DNA of 33,739 nt. It comes from an uncultured Gemmatimonadota bacterium. GTDB lineage: Bacteria; Gemmatimonadota; Gemmatimonadetes; Longimicrobiales; Longimicrobiaceae. The position numbers and the translations under genes were made by a program. The notes under the pieces are model-generated. The model did not search any database. It saw only the letters and a program-made list of their open reading frames with translations, and had not been told where the DNA came from. Below are positions 1 to 6,544 of the stretch, piece after piece; the stretch's first letter is position 1; the number at the start of each line of letters is the position of its first letter. Where the stretch lies: the NCBI GenBank assembly GCA_902805735.1, contig CADCTW010000187.1, positions 66,859 through 100,597 of the forward strand, read 5' to 3'.

Positions 1-831
1 GTGGTGGGGGTGCGGGGGCGCATCAGCACGTACAACGACAAGCTGCAGCTCACCGTCACCTGGGCCGAGCCGCTGCTGATCGGCGACGACGACCTGGAGT
101 TCTTCATCCCGTGCAGCCCCCGCGACCGCGGCGAGATGGGGCGCGAGCTGGACGTGCTGGTCAACTCCGTGGGCGACCCCGCGCTGCGCACCCTCCTCAC
201 GCGCTGCGTGGGGAAGGGGACGGCGCTGGGGAAGCAGTTCCGCATCCACCCCGCCGCCAAGAAGAACCACCACGCGTACCTGGGCGGCCTGCTGGAGCAC
301 TCGCTTTCCGTGGCCAAGGCGTGCGACCGGATGTGCGCGCATTACCAGGGGCAGGGCGCGCGGCTGGACCGCGACCTGCTGGTGACGGGCGCCCTGCTGC
401 ACGACATCGGCAAGGTGCGCGAGCTGGCGGCGCGCCGCACCTTCTCGTACACGGACGAGGGGCAGCTCCTGGGGCACATCCTCATCGGCCTGCAGATCGT
501 GACGCGCGAAGCGGAGCCGATCCTGCGACCGGACAAGCTGCTCCACCTGCAGCACCTGATCGCCAGCCACCAGGGGCGGCTGGAGTGGGCGTCGCCCAAG
601 GAGCCGCAGACGCTGGAGGCGCTGATCCTGCACGCGGCGGACGAGCTGGACGCCAAGCTGAACCCCGCCATCGCCCTCCTTTCCGGGGTGGGCGACGGGG
701 GGTGGTCGTCGTACGACCGCAACATGGGGCGGTCGCTCTTCCAGCCTCCCGCCTTTCCGGCGGCCTCCAACGTCGAGGCGGTGCCGGCGGGCGAGGTGGT
801 GGAAGTGGTCCTGGACATGTTCCGCGGCTGA
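1..831 (+). CDS. YhaM-type HD-domain 3'-5' exoribonuclease/phosphohydrolase (5' partial)
   Basis: The reading frame is open to the window edge and the visible part starts inside an OB-fold-like strand pattern (VRGRISTYNDKLQLTV), so the true start lies upstream; about 50 N-terminal residues are probably missing compared with the roughly 310 residues usual for YhaM. The rest is an HD domain: a metal-binding His in the GGLLEHS segment (about residue 100), the HD pair in ALLHDIGK (about 134-135), and a SHQGRLEW-xx-PK / LHAADELDAK block near 190-215 typical of the YhaM family. By family knowledge these are cytoplasmic 3'-5' exoribonucleases acting on RNA or ssDNA. The next gene begins 30 nt downstream on the same strand, suggesting cotranscription. 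Family assignment is good; substrate is not shown by sequence. Confidence 0.82.
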   Translation: MVGVRGRISTYNDKLQLTVTWAEPLLIGDDDLEFFIPCSPRDRGEMGRELDVLVNSVGDPALRTLLTRCVGKGTALGKQFRIHPAAKKNHHAYLGGLLEHSLSVAKACDRMCAHYQGQGARLDRDLLVTGALLHDIGKVRELAARRTFSYTDEGQLLGHILIGLQIVTREAEPILRPDKLLHLQHLIASHQGRLEWASPKEPQTLEALILHAADELDAKLNPAIALLSGVGDGGWSSYDRNMGRSLFQPPAFPAASNVEAVPAGEVVEVVLDMFRG

Positions 832-861
832 CGCCGCGCCTTCCTTACGAAGAGGTATCGC

Positions 862-1890
862 ATGACCGATCTCAACGCCCAATCGCCGGTCCACGCCCTG
901 GTCCAGCAGCGCGAGCAGCTCCGCGGCTGGATCGCGAAGCTGGACGAGGTGGGGACGGGCGCCCCCGCCCGCGTGGCCGAGCGCATCCGCCAGGACTACG
1001 GCGACCGCCTGGCGCGCGTCACGGCCGCGCTGGGCGAGCACCGCGAGGAGATCGGGCGGAGCCTGGAGTCGATGCGGCTGGAGCTGCACGAGGCGGAGGA
1101 GCGCCACGCGCAGGCCGGCGACGCGCTGGAGGAGATGCGCATCCGCCACCTGATCGGCGAGCTGGGCGACGCGGAGTGGGAGACGCAGCGCGGCCGCCTG
1201 GACGTGGAGGTCGCCTCCGCCGACGCCGAGACGCGCCGCCTGCGCGGGGAAGTCGACCGCCTGGCCGCCCTCGCCGCGGAGGTGGGCGGCGACGCCACCT
1301 CCCCCCAGACCGCCTTCGCTTCCGTGGCGGAGGAGCCGGCCGACGAGGCCCCCGCGCCGGCCGAAGCCATCGCCGAGCCCGCAACGGACGAGCCGGAGGA
1401 GGCGGAAGACACGAGCGCCTGGCTGAACGAGATCTCGCTGGACCCGCCCGCCGCGTCCGGGCCGGCCGCGCCCGCCGCGGACACCTCGGCGGACGAGTGG
1501 GACCCGTTCGGCGAGGGCTTCGGCGGCCCCGCGGAGACGAAGGCGGAGGGCGACGGCGACCTCCCCTGGCTGGAAACCTCGGAGGGGGCCGCGGAGCCCT
1601 GGTCCCCGAGCACGTCCGAGGGCGACGGCCTGGAGTTCCTCAACGACCTGGGCACCGGCACCCCCGCGCCTCCCGCCACCGGCGACCTCGCGGAAGACGA
1701 CCTCGCCTTCCTGGAGGAGCTGGACCGCGCCATCTCCGCTTCCCCCTCCGCCAGCCGCCCCGCCACCCCGCCCGCCGCCCCGGCCAGCGACGCGGCGCCG
1801 GTGAGCGGCGGCCCGCTTCTGTGCAAGGAGTGCGGCGCCATCAACGAGCCCCACTCCTGGTACTGCGAGATCTGCGGGTCCGAGCTCTAA
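862..1890 (+). CDS. Coiled-coil protein with C-terminal zinc ribbon, unknown function
   Basis: ATG at 862 follows a GAAGAGG ribosome-binding site by about 6 nt. The 342-residue product has three parts: an N-terminal charged helical region (about 1-135) rich in Glu/Arg heptads that should form a coiled coil; a long acidic, Ala/Pro-rich, probably disordered linker (about 145-315); and a C-terminal four-cysteine zinc ribbon with Cys at 321, 324, 335 and 338 (CKEC ... CEIC). There is no signal peptide or membrane segment, so it is probably cytoplasmic. It follows the HD exoribonuclease gene by 30 nt and is likely in its operon. I do not recognise a named family; the ribbon may bind nucleic acid or a protein partner. 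The 3' end faces a long hairpin at 1901-1964. Confidence 0.8.
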   Translation: MTDLNAQSPVHALVQQREQLRGWIAKLDEVGTGAPARVAERIRQDYGDRLARVTAALGEHREEIGRSLESMRLELHEAEERHAQAGDALEEMRIRHLIGELGDAEWETQRGRLDVEVASADAETRRLRGEVDRLAALAAEVGGDATSPQTAFASVAEEPADEAPAPAEAIAEPATDEPEEAEDTSAWLNEISLDPPAASGPAAPAADTSADEWDPFGEGFGGPAETKAEGDGDLPWLETSEGAAEPWSPSTSEGDGLEFLNDLGTGTPAPPATGDLAEDDLAFLEELDRAISASPSASRPATPPAAPASDAAPVSGGPLLCKECGAINEPHSWYCEICGSEL

Positions 1891-1900
1891 AAATAAGGGC

Positions 1901-1964
1901 CTCACACAGAGACACAGAGGCACAGAGATCAGCTTTTCTCTGTGCCTCTGTGTCTCTGTGTGAG
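1901..1964. repeat. 28-bp perfect inverted repeat, hairpin copy 1 of the CACAGAG family
   Basis: The left arm (1901-1928) and right arm (1937-1964) are exact reverse complements over 28 nt with an 8-nt loop. The arm is made of 8-nt modules (ACACAGAG, GCACAGAG) ending in a TCACAC-type edge. It lies between convergent genes and could terminate transcription from both sides. The right arm and loop also encode the last residues and stop of the minus-strand dehydratase gene. Related copies are at 6512, 16331, 22130, 23781, 29017 and 31399. Confidence 0.95.
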
Positions 1965-2888
1965 ATCGATGTTTCCGCCGCACAGGGGCAGCGCTACGAG
2001 CTGGTCCCTGAAGCGGCCCCGGAAGGCGAAGGCGGCGGCGAGGGCGGCGGCGCCGGCGGGCTCCACGACGATGCCCAGGGTGTCCAGTGCGGCGCGGGAG
2101 GCGTGGCGGAGGTCGTCTTCGCCGACCAGGAGGATGTCGTCCACCACGCCGCGCAGGTCGTCCAGCGCTTCGGGGACGGGGACGCGGACGGCGATGCCGT
2201 CGGCGATGGTGTGCGCCGTCTCGGTGGTGACGGGGCGGCCGAGGCGCCAGGAGCGCTCCATGGCGGGGGCTTCCGCCGCGCACACGCCGACGATGCGGGT
2301 GGCGGGCGACGCCTGGCGCATCCAGGTGCCGATGCCGGCCAGCAGCGCGCCGTTGCCCAGCGGGACGAGCACCGTGTCCAGCGGCTCGGGCCAGCGGCAG
2401 AGCTCCAGGGCGATGGTGCCGGCGCCCTCCGACACCGCCGCCTCGCGGCCGTCCTCCACGAAGCGGTGGCCCGCTTCGGAGGCGAACAGGCGCGCCCGGT
2501 CCTTGGCCTCGTCCAGGTCCGCGCCCCAGAGCCGCACGTCGGCGCCCAGCGCCCGCATCTGCGCGATCTTGAGCGGCGAGGCGCTTTCGGCGGCGAAGAC
2601 GGTGACGGGGATGGCGCGGCGGCGGGCGGCCCAGGCCAGCGCCTGGCCGAAGTTGCCGGCGGAGGCGCAGACCAGCGGCTCGCCAGGAGGAAGCCCGCGC
2701 ACGAAGAAGTCCGCGCCGCGGCCCTTGAACGAGCGCACCGGGTTCAGCGTCTCCACCTTGCAGACGAGGCGGAAGCCGAGCTCGCGGCCGAGGGCCTCCA
2801 CCTCGAACTGCGGGGTGCGGGTGAAGACGGGGTCGATCTGGCGCGCGGCGGCGGCGATGCGTTCGGTGGAGAGGCGGGCGTGGGTCAT
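1929..2888 (-). CDS. PLP-dependent threonine/serine dehydratase-like enzyme
   Basis: A 319-residue fold-type II PLP enzyme. The Schiff-base lysine is K55 in NPVRSFKGRGAD, the substrate-binding Asn loop is ASAGNFGQA (about 115-125), the phosphate-binding glycine loop is PLGNGALLAG (about 195-205), and a C-terminal LCGGN matches the threonine dehydratase/serine racemase group. The expected reaction is deamination of L-threonine or L-serine to a 2-keto acid plus ammonia, with PLP; racemase activity is an alternative. There is no C-terminal ACT regulatory domain, so it resembles catabolic or short forms rather than feedback-regulated IlvA. The gene runs into the repeat at 1901-1964: roughly the last ten residues (QRHRGTEKS) and the TGA stop are repeat-derived. 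The rpsT terminator lies just upstream, so it needs its own promoter. Confidence 0.85.
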   Translation of the reverse strand: MTHARLSTERIAAAARQIDPVFTRTPQFEVEALGRELGFRLVCKVETLNPVRSFKGRGADFFVRGLPPGEPLVCASAGNFGQALAWAARRRAIPVTVFAAESASPLKIAQMRALGADVRLWGADLDEAKDRARLFASEAGHRFVEDGREAAVSEGAGTIALELCRWPEPLDTVLVPLGNGALLAGIGTWMRQASPATRIVGVCAAEAPAMERSWRLGRPVTTETAHTIADGIAVRVPVPEALDDLRGVVDDILLVGEDDLRHASRAALDTLGIVVEPAGAAALAAAFAFRGRFRDQLVALPLCGGNIDLTQRHRGTEKS

Positions 2889-2924
2889 GGTACGGCTCGC
2901 GGTGGGGTTTGCGGGGGCGGCACG

Positions 2925-2960
2925 AAAGAGGCCCGCCGACTTGCGTCGGCGGGCCTCTTT
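2925..2960. terminator. rpsT transcription terminator
   Basis: A perfect 16-bp stem (2925-2940 with 2945-2960) with a 4-nt loop. The stem begins AAAGAGGCCC and ends GGGCCTCTTT, so in the minus-strand RNA a U-run closes the stem. It sits 23 nt beyond the rpsT stop and separates rpsT from the downstream dehydratase gene. Confidence 0.9.
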
Positions 2961-2982
2961 GCGTCATCCCCGATGAGGTCGC

Positions 2983-3240
2983 TTACGCGGCCAGCTTGCT
3001 CAGGCGCGCCAGGATGCGCGACTTCGCGCGGGCGGCCTTGTTCGGGTGGATGATGCGCTTGTGCGCGGCACGATCCAGCAGCGAGGCAGCCTCGCGGAAC
3101 GCCTCGTTGCCGGTGTCGGCAGTGTCGGCGGCGCGGACCCTCTTGAGAGCGGTGCGGAGCTTGGAGCGGAACGCGCGGTTACGCTCGTTGCGGAGCGCGC
3201 TCGTCCGCATCCTCTTCTCGGCGGACTTGACGTTGGGCAA
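2983..3240 (-). CDS. rpsT: 30S ribosomal protein S20 (TTG start)
   Basis: The product from the TTG at 3240 reads PNVKSAEKRMRTSALRNERN after the initiator, the canonical S20 N-terminus, and ends with the usual HPNKAARAKSRILARLSKL tail; 85 residues matches the family. S20 binds 16S rRNA early in 30S assembly. The start is fixed by homology and by a GGAGG site at 3247-3251, six nt upstream. A longer in-frame start at 3378 would add 46 residues unlike S20 and would lie upstream of the promoter. Transcription is expected from the promoter at 3320-3348, giving a leader of about 70 nt, and ends at the 2925-2960 hairpin. E. coli rpsT also uses a UUG start and is autoregulated at translation; the same may hold here. 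Confidence 0.96.
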   Translation of the reverse strand: MPNVKSAEKRMRTSALRNERNRAFRSKLRTALKRVRAADTADTGNEAFREAASLLDRAAHKRIIHPNKAARAKSRILARLSKLAA

Positions 3241-3246
3241 GGCTGG

Positions 3247-3251
3247 CCTCC
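3247..3251 (-). promoter_or_regulatory. rpsT Shine-Dalgarno site deciding the TTG start
   Basis: GGAGG on the minus strand, six nt from the TTG at 3240. It is the only good ribosome-binding site near the 5' end and supports TTG over the upstream in-frame start. Confidence 0.9.
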
Positions 3252-3319
3252 AGCAGATCGGCGCGCGGGGCGCCACTCGATGGTGTTCGCGGATGAGTTC
3301 CGGGAAAACGGAAGCCCAA

Positions 3320-3348
3320 AAGATACCCGCCGCCGCCCCGCGTGTCAA
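3320..3348 (-). promoter_or_regulatory. Sigma70-type promoter of rpsT
   Basis: On the minus strand TTGACA (3343-3348) is followed after exactly 17 nt by TATCTT (3320-3325). It is divergent from the site-2 protease promoter 24 nt away. The predicted start of transcription leaves an untranslated leader of about 70 nt before the TTG codon. Confidence 0.85.
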
Positions 3349-3371
3349 CCCGCCGCGCGCCGCGCATTCCT

Positions 3372-3400
3372 TTGACAACCCTGTGGGCCCCCGCTACCTT
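3372..3400 (+). promoter_or_regulatory. Sigma70-type promoter of the site-2 protease operon, predicted leaderless
   Basis: TTGACA at 3372-3377, 17-nt spacer, TACCTT at 3395-3400. The ATG of the next gene begins at 3408, 7 nt beyond the -10 hexamer, where transcription would normally start. There is no room for a ribosome-binding site, so the mRNA should be leaderless. Confidence 0.82.
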
Positions 3401-3407
3401 GCGCGTC

Positions 3408-4067
3408 ATGGACAGAATCAACGACCTGCTGCTCTACCTGCCGGTACTTCTCCTCGCCTTCACCGTCCACGAGTTCGGGCACGCCTGGGTCGCGCTCAAA
3501 CAGGGCGACGACACGGCGTACCGGCTGGGGCGCGTCACCCTGGACCCGCGCTCGCACATCGACCCCATCGGAAGCCTGCTCTTTCCCGCGCTGGCCACGC
3601 TGGGCGGGGGGCTCCCCCTGCTGGGGTGGGCGAAGCCGGTCCCGGTGGACGTCCGCAAGCTGCGCGACTACCGCACGGGCGACATCCTGGTCTCGCTGGC
3701 CGGGGTGTTCATGAACCTGGTGCTGGTGGTGCTCTTCACCATCGCCTTCGCCGTGGCCATCCGGCTGATCCCTGGGGAGCCGGCCACGGGAAGCGTCATG
3801 GACGTGCTGGTGAACTTCCTGTTCGCCGGGATCCAGGTGAACGTGGGGCTGATCCTCTTCAACATCCTTCCCATCCCGCCGCTGGATGGGTCCAAGGTGC
3901 TCTATCACTTCCTGCCGGTGAGCGCGCGGGAGCAGTACCGGCAGCTGGACCGGTACGGTTTCCTGATCCTGTGGGGGCTGGTGCTCACGGGCGCGCTCAG
4001 CTTCCTGTACCCGCTGGTGGGGGGGATCACGATGTTCTTCCTGGGGCTCGCCGGCCTGGGGCGATGA
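3408..4067 (+). CDS. M50-family site-2 protease (membrane zinc metalloprotease)
   Basis: A 219-residue multi-pass membrane protein. Zinc-binding HEFGH is at residues 21-25 inside the first hydrophobic helix, and the second conserved motif NILPIPPLDGSKVL (152-165) carries the third zinc ligand D160; hydrophobic segments also lie around 92-118, 132-152 and 180-215. It is the compact form without a PDZ domain, like the rhomboid-neighbour M50 proteins of many bacteria. By family it cleaves substrates within the membrane; the substrate is unknown. The start is the ATG placed 7 nt after a strong promoter; an upstream in-frame start at 3342 lies before the promoter. It overlaps scpA by 4 nt (ATGA), so the two are translationally coupled. 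Confidence 0.9.
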   Translation: MDRINDLLLYLPVLLLAFTVHEFGHAWVALKQGDDTAYRLGRVTLDPRSHIDPIGSLLFPALATLGGGLPLLGWAKPVPVDVRKLRDYRTGDILVSLAGVFMNLVLVVLFTIAFAVAIRLIPGEPATGSVMDVLVNFLFAGIQVNVGLILFNILPIPPLDGSKVLYHFLPVSAREQYRQLDRYGFLILWGLVLTGALSFLYPLVGGITMFFLGLAGLGR

Positions 4068-4810
4068 GCGGCGCGGAGGTGGCGGCACGGAGCCCGTTCG
4101 AGATCGACCTGGAGCGCTTTTCCGGGCCGCTGGACCTGCTGCTGCACCTGATCCGCAACCAGGACATCGACATCTTCGACATCCCCATCGCCACCATCAC
4201 CCAGCAGTTCCTGGACGCCATCCGCACGCTGGAGCGGTGGGAGCTGGAGAGGGCGGGGGAGTTCCTGGAGATGGCGGCCACGCTGGTCCGCATCAAGGCG
4301 CAGATGCTCTTCCCGCGCCGCGGCGACGACGAGGAGGGGGACGACCCCCGCGCCGACCTGGTGCGCAGGCTGCTGGAATACGAGCACTTCCGCGAGGCCG
4401 CGCGCCTGCTGGAGCGGGCCGAGCGCGACCGCAGCCGCCTGTTCGCCCGCGGCTTCGTGGAGGCGCGCCCCGCCCCTCGCCTGGCCGACCTGCCGCTGGA
4501 GAGCGCCTGGGGCGACGTGTGGGAGGCCGCCGTGAAGATGGGCGAGCGCCTGGGCGCCCCCGAGCCCGTGCACACGGTGCGCGGGCGCGAGGTGAGGATG
4601 GAGGACAAGATGGACGAGATCGCCGCGGCCCTGCACCGCTCGCGCCGGGTGGAGTTCCGGCAGCTCGTGGCGCCGTGGGGCACGCGCATCCACGCCGTGG
4701 CCTCGCTCCTCGCATGCCTGGAGATGGCCAAGCGCTCCATGGTGCGCGTCCGCCAGGCCGGCCCCTTCGCCTCGCTCTGGATCTACCGGAGCGGCCCGCA
4801 GGAAGGGTAG
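4064..4810 (+). CDS. scpA: Segregation and condensation protein A
   Basis: A 248-residue kleisin. The N-terminal block FEIDLERFSGPLDLLLHLI followed by QDIDIFDIPIATITQQ is the ScpA hallmark that contacts the SMC neck, the middle is charged and helical, and the C-terminal winged helix (about 185-240) carries RVEFRQLVAPWGTRIHAVASLLACLEM, which binds the SMC head. With ScpB and SMC it forms bacterial condensin for chromosome compaction and segregation. It starts inside the stop of the site-2 protease gene (ATGA overlap). The usual immediate partner scpB is separated here by 343 nt filled with palindromic repeats. Confidence 0.95.
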   Translation: MSGAEVAARSPFEIDLERFSGPLDLLLHLIRNQDIDIFDIPIATITQQFLDAIRTLERWELERAGEFLEMAATLVRIKAQMLFPRRGDDEEGDDPRADLVRRLLEYEHFREAARLLERAERDRSRLFARGFVEARPAPRLADLPLESAWGDVWEAAVKMGERLGAPEPVHTVRGREVRMEDKMDEIAAALHRSRRVEFRQLVAPWGTRIHAVASLLACLEMAKRSMVRVRQAGPFASLWIYRSGPQEG

Positions 4811-5153
4811 GGTTGAGGGCCTGCGGGGTGGGGCGGGGGTGGATGAAGAGGCCCCGTGTTCCGAGGAGCTCGAGCAGCCTGGCGAGTGAACTCGCGGCAA
4901 CAACGGCACAAAGTCCGCCTGCGCGGACTGGTTCCCGCGGCTTGGTGCCGCGAGGGGCTGAAGCCCCCCGCTGGAACGGCGGGAAGCCCGCTGAAGCGGG
5001 CTCGGCAGCCGGACCCATGCGAGCCCGCTCCAGCGGGCTTCCCGTGGTCCCAGCCGGGGGTTTCAATCCCCGGCGCCGGGTCGCCCGGCAACGCAACCCC
5101 CGGCATTGCGTCGCGCCGCGTTTCGCGTCCCGGCGATGGGTCGAGGTGCCAGC
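4811..5153. repeat. Intergenic palindromic repeat cluster between scpA and scpB
   Basis: No gene is supported in these 343 nt. The clearest element is an inverted pair, 4981-5004 and 5020-5043, complementary over 24 nt with one mismatch; each arm is itself a small hairpin of the AGCCCGCT-xx-AGCGGGCT type. Outer pieces such as GGGGCTGAAGCCCC (near 4960) and GGGGGTTTCAATCCCC (near 5057) form further short stems. This looks like a REP/BIME-style element inserted in an otherwise tight operon. A GAGGTG site at 5143-5148 serves scpB. Confidence 0.8.
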
Positions 5154-5720
5154 ATGAGGGCGAGCCGCATCGTGGAGGCGCTCCTGTTCGCGAGCGAGGC
5201 GCCGCTGAGCGCGGCGGAGCTGGCGCGGGCGGACGAGGAGCTGGACGAGGAGCGCGTGGAGGCGGCCATCGCCGAGCTGCGCGCCGAGTACGACCGGCAG
5301 GAGCGCGCCTTCACCGTGTTCGAGGTGGGGGGCGGCTTTCAGCTCCTCACGCGTCCCGAGTACGCGCCCGTGCTGGAGCGCTTCGACTCGGTGCCCGCCG
5401 CGCACCGCCTTTCCGGGCCCGCGCTGGAGACGCTCGCCATCATCGCCTACCGCCAGCCGGTGGGGCGAGCCGAGGTGGAGGAGATCCGCGGCGTGGGCGC
5501 CGGCGGCGTGCTCAGGACGCTGCAGGAGCGCGGGCTGGTGGACGTGGTGGGGCGCGGCGAAGGATTGGGCCGCCCGCTGCTCTATGGAACAACCCCGTTT
5601 TTCCTTCAACACTTCGGGTTCCGCACCCTGGACGACCTCCCGAGGCCCGAGGAGCTCCCCGTGGTGCTGGCCCGTCGCGAACCCGGAGTCAGTACCGATG
5701 CCGAAGCCCCCCCGGGGTGA
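5154..5720 (+). CDS. scpB: Segregation and condensation protein B
   Basis: A 188-residue winged-helix protein with the ScpB signature: IVEALLFASEAPLSAAEL at the N-terminus, then ETLAIIAYRQPVGRAEVEEIRGV (about 100-122), and GRPLLYGTTPFFLQHFGF near 145-162. It forms a dimer that binds the ScpA kleisin in the SMC complex. The ATG at 5154 is preceded by GAGGTG with a 5-nt spacing; an in-frame ATG at 5106 would add 16 residues from the repeat cluster and is less likely. The 3' end overlaps the pseudouridine synthase gene by 23 nt, a conserved arrangement in many bacteria. Confidence 0.94.
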   Translation: MRASRIVEALLFASEAPLSAAELARADEELDEERVEAAIAELRAEYDRQERAFTVFEVGGGFQLLTRPEYAPVLERFDSVPAAHRLSGPALETLAIIAYRQPVGRAEVEEIRGVGAGGVLRTLQERGLVDVVGRGEGLGRPLLYGTTPFFLQHFGFRTLDDLPRPEELPVVLARREPGVSTDAEAPPG

Positions 5721-6510
5721 GCGTGCCCCGCAGGAGAGCGGCGAGCCCGTACGCCTGCAGGCCTACCTGGCGCGCTCCGGCGTGGCCTCCCGCCGCGCAA
5801 GCGAGGAGCTGATCGCGCAGGGACGTGTTTCCGTCAACGGCCACCCGGTCACCACGCCCGGCACCAAGGTGCGCCCGGGGCAGGACCGCGTGACGGTGGA
5901 CGGCGAGGCGGTGGCGCTGGAGGAGACGACCTGGGTGGCGCTGCACAAGCCCAAGGGGTACGTCACCACGCGCCACGACAACTACGGCCGCCGCACCATT
6001 TACGACCTCCTCCCCGAGAAGTACCACTCGCTCTTCCACGTGGGCCGGCTGGACCGCGACAGCGAGGGGCTCCTGCTGCTCACCAACGACGGCGACACCT
6101 CCAACCGCCTCCTCCACCCCTCCACCGGCACCACCAAGGAGTACCTGGTGGACGTGCAGGGGAAGCTGAACAACGAGGAGATGGAGCGCCTGCTCAAGGG
6201 CGTGGAGCTGGAGGAGGGGCTGGCCAAGGCGGAGGAGGTGCAGCGGCTGCACCCGGTGGACATCGACATCTTCCGCGTGCGCGTGGTGCTGCGCGAGGGG
6301 AAGAAGCGCGAGATCCGCCGGATGATGGAGGCCGTGGGCCATCCCGTGCGCCGCCTCACCCGCCGCCGCTTCGGACCCGTGGAGCTGGGCGAGCTGCCTT
6401 CGGGGAAGTGGCGCGTGATCGCCCCCGCCGAGCTGGGCGCGCTGGACCGGGAAGCGAAGAAGCCCGCCCGCAAGCGTGCGGCGCGGCCCGAGCCCGAGAC
6501 CGAAGAATAG
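5698..6510 (+). CDS. RsuA/RluB-family pseudouridine synthase
   Basis: A 270-residue protein with an N-terminal S4 RNA-binding domain (about 18-65, VRLQAYLARSGVASRRASEE) and a pseudouridine synthase domain. The catalytic aspartate is D119 in GRLDRDSEGLLLLTNDG, and the conserved REGKKREIRRMMEAVGHPV block lies near 205. A basic, Lys/Arg/Pro tail follows. It converts uridine to pseudouridine in rRNA; RluB (23S U2605 in E. coli) is the closest guess because of the scpB linkage, but RluE/RluF/RsuA relatives cannot be excluded. The start ATG lies within the end of scpB, and an earlier in-frame ATG at 5584 would add residues translated from the scpB coding strand without family similarity. Confidence 0.92.
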   Translation: MPKPPRGERAPQESGEPVRLQAYLARSGVASRRASEELIAQGRVSVNGHPVTTPGTKVRPGQDRVTVDGEAVALEETTWVALHKPKGYVTTRHDNYGRRTIYDLLPEKYHSLFHVGRLDRDSEGLLLLTNDGDTSNRLLHPSTGTTKEYLVDVQGKLNNEEMERLLKGVELEEGLAKAEEVQRLHPVDIDIFRVRVVLREGKKREIRRMMEAVGHPVRRLTRRRFGPVELGELPSGKWRVIAPAELGALDREAKKPARKRAARPEPETEE

Positions 6511-6511
6511 C

Positions 6512-6539
6512 CTCACACAGAGGCACGGAGACACAGAGA
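6512..6539. repeat. CACAGAG-family repeat, single arm
   Basis: A lone 28-nt arm with internal module order GCACGGAG then ACACAGAGA, swapped relative to copies at 1901 and 22130. It occupies nearly the whole gap between the pseudouridine synthase stop and the ATG at 6545. Its end (AGAGAAGAG) is the only purine-rich stretch available as a ribosome-binding site for the next gene. Confidence 0.9.
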
Positions 6540-6544
6540 AGAGA

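Noticed and set aside
1901..1964. CACAGAG hairpins as CRISPR repeats or insertion-sequence ends
   Set aside because: Copies are kilobases apart with ordinary genes between them, and no transposase is encoded in the window.
3241..3378. Longer S20 protein starting at 3378
   Set aside because: The added residues do not match S20, the start would lie upstream of the promoter at 3320-3348, and a good ribosome-binding site serves the TTG at 3240.
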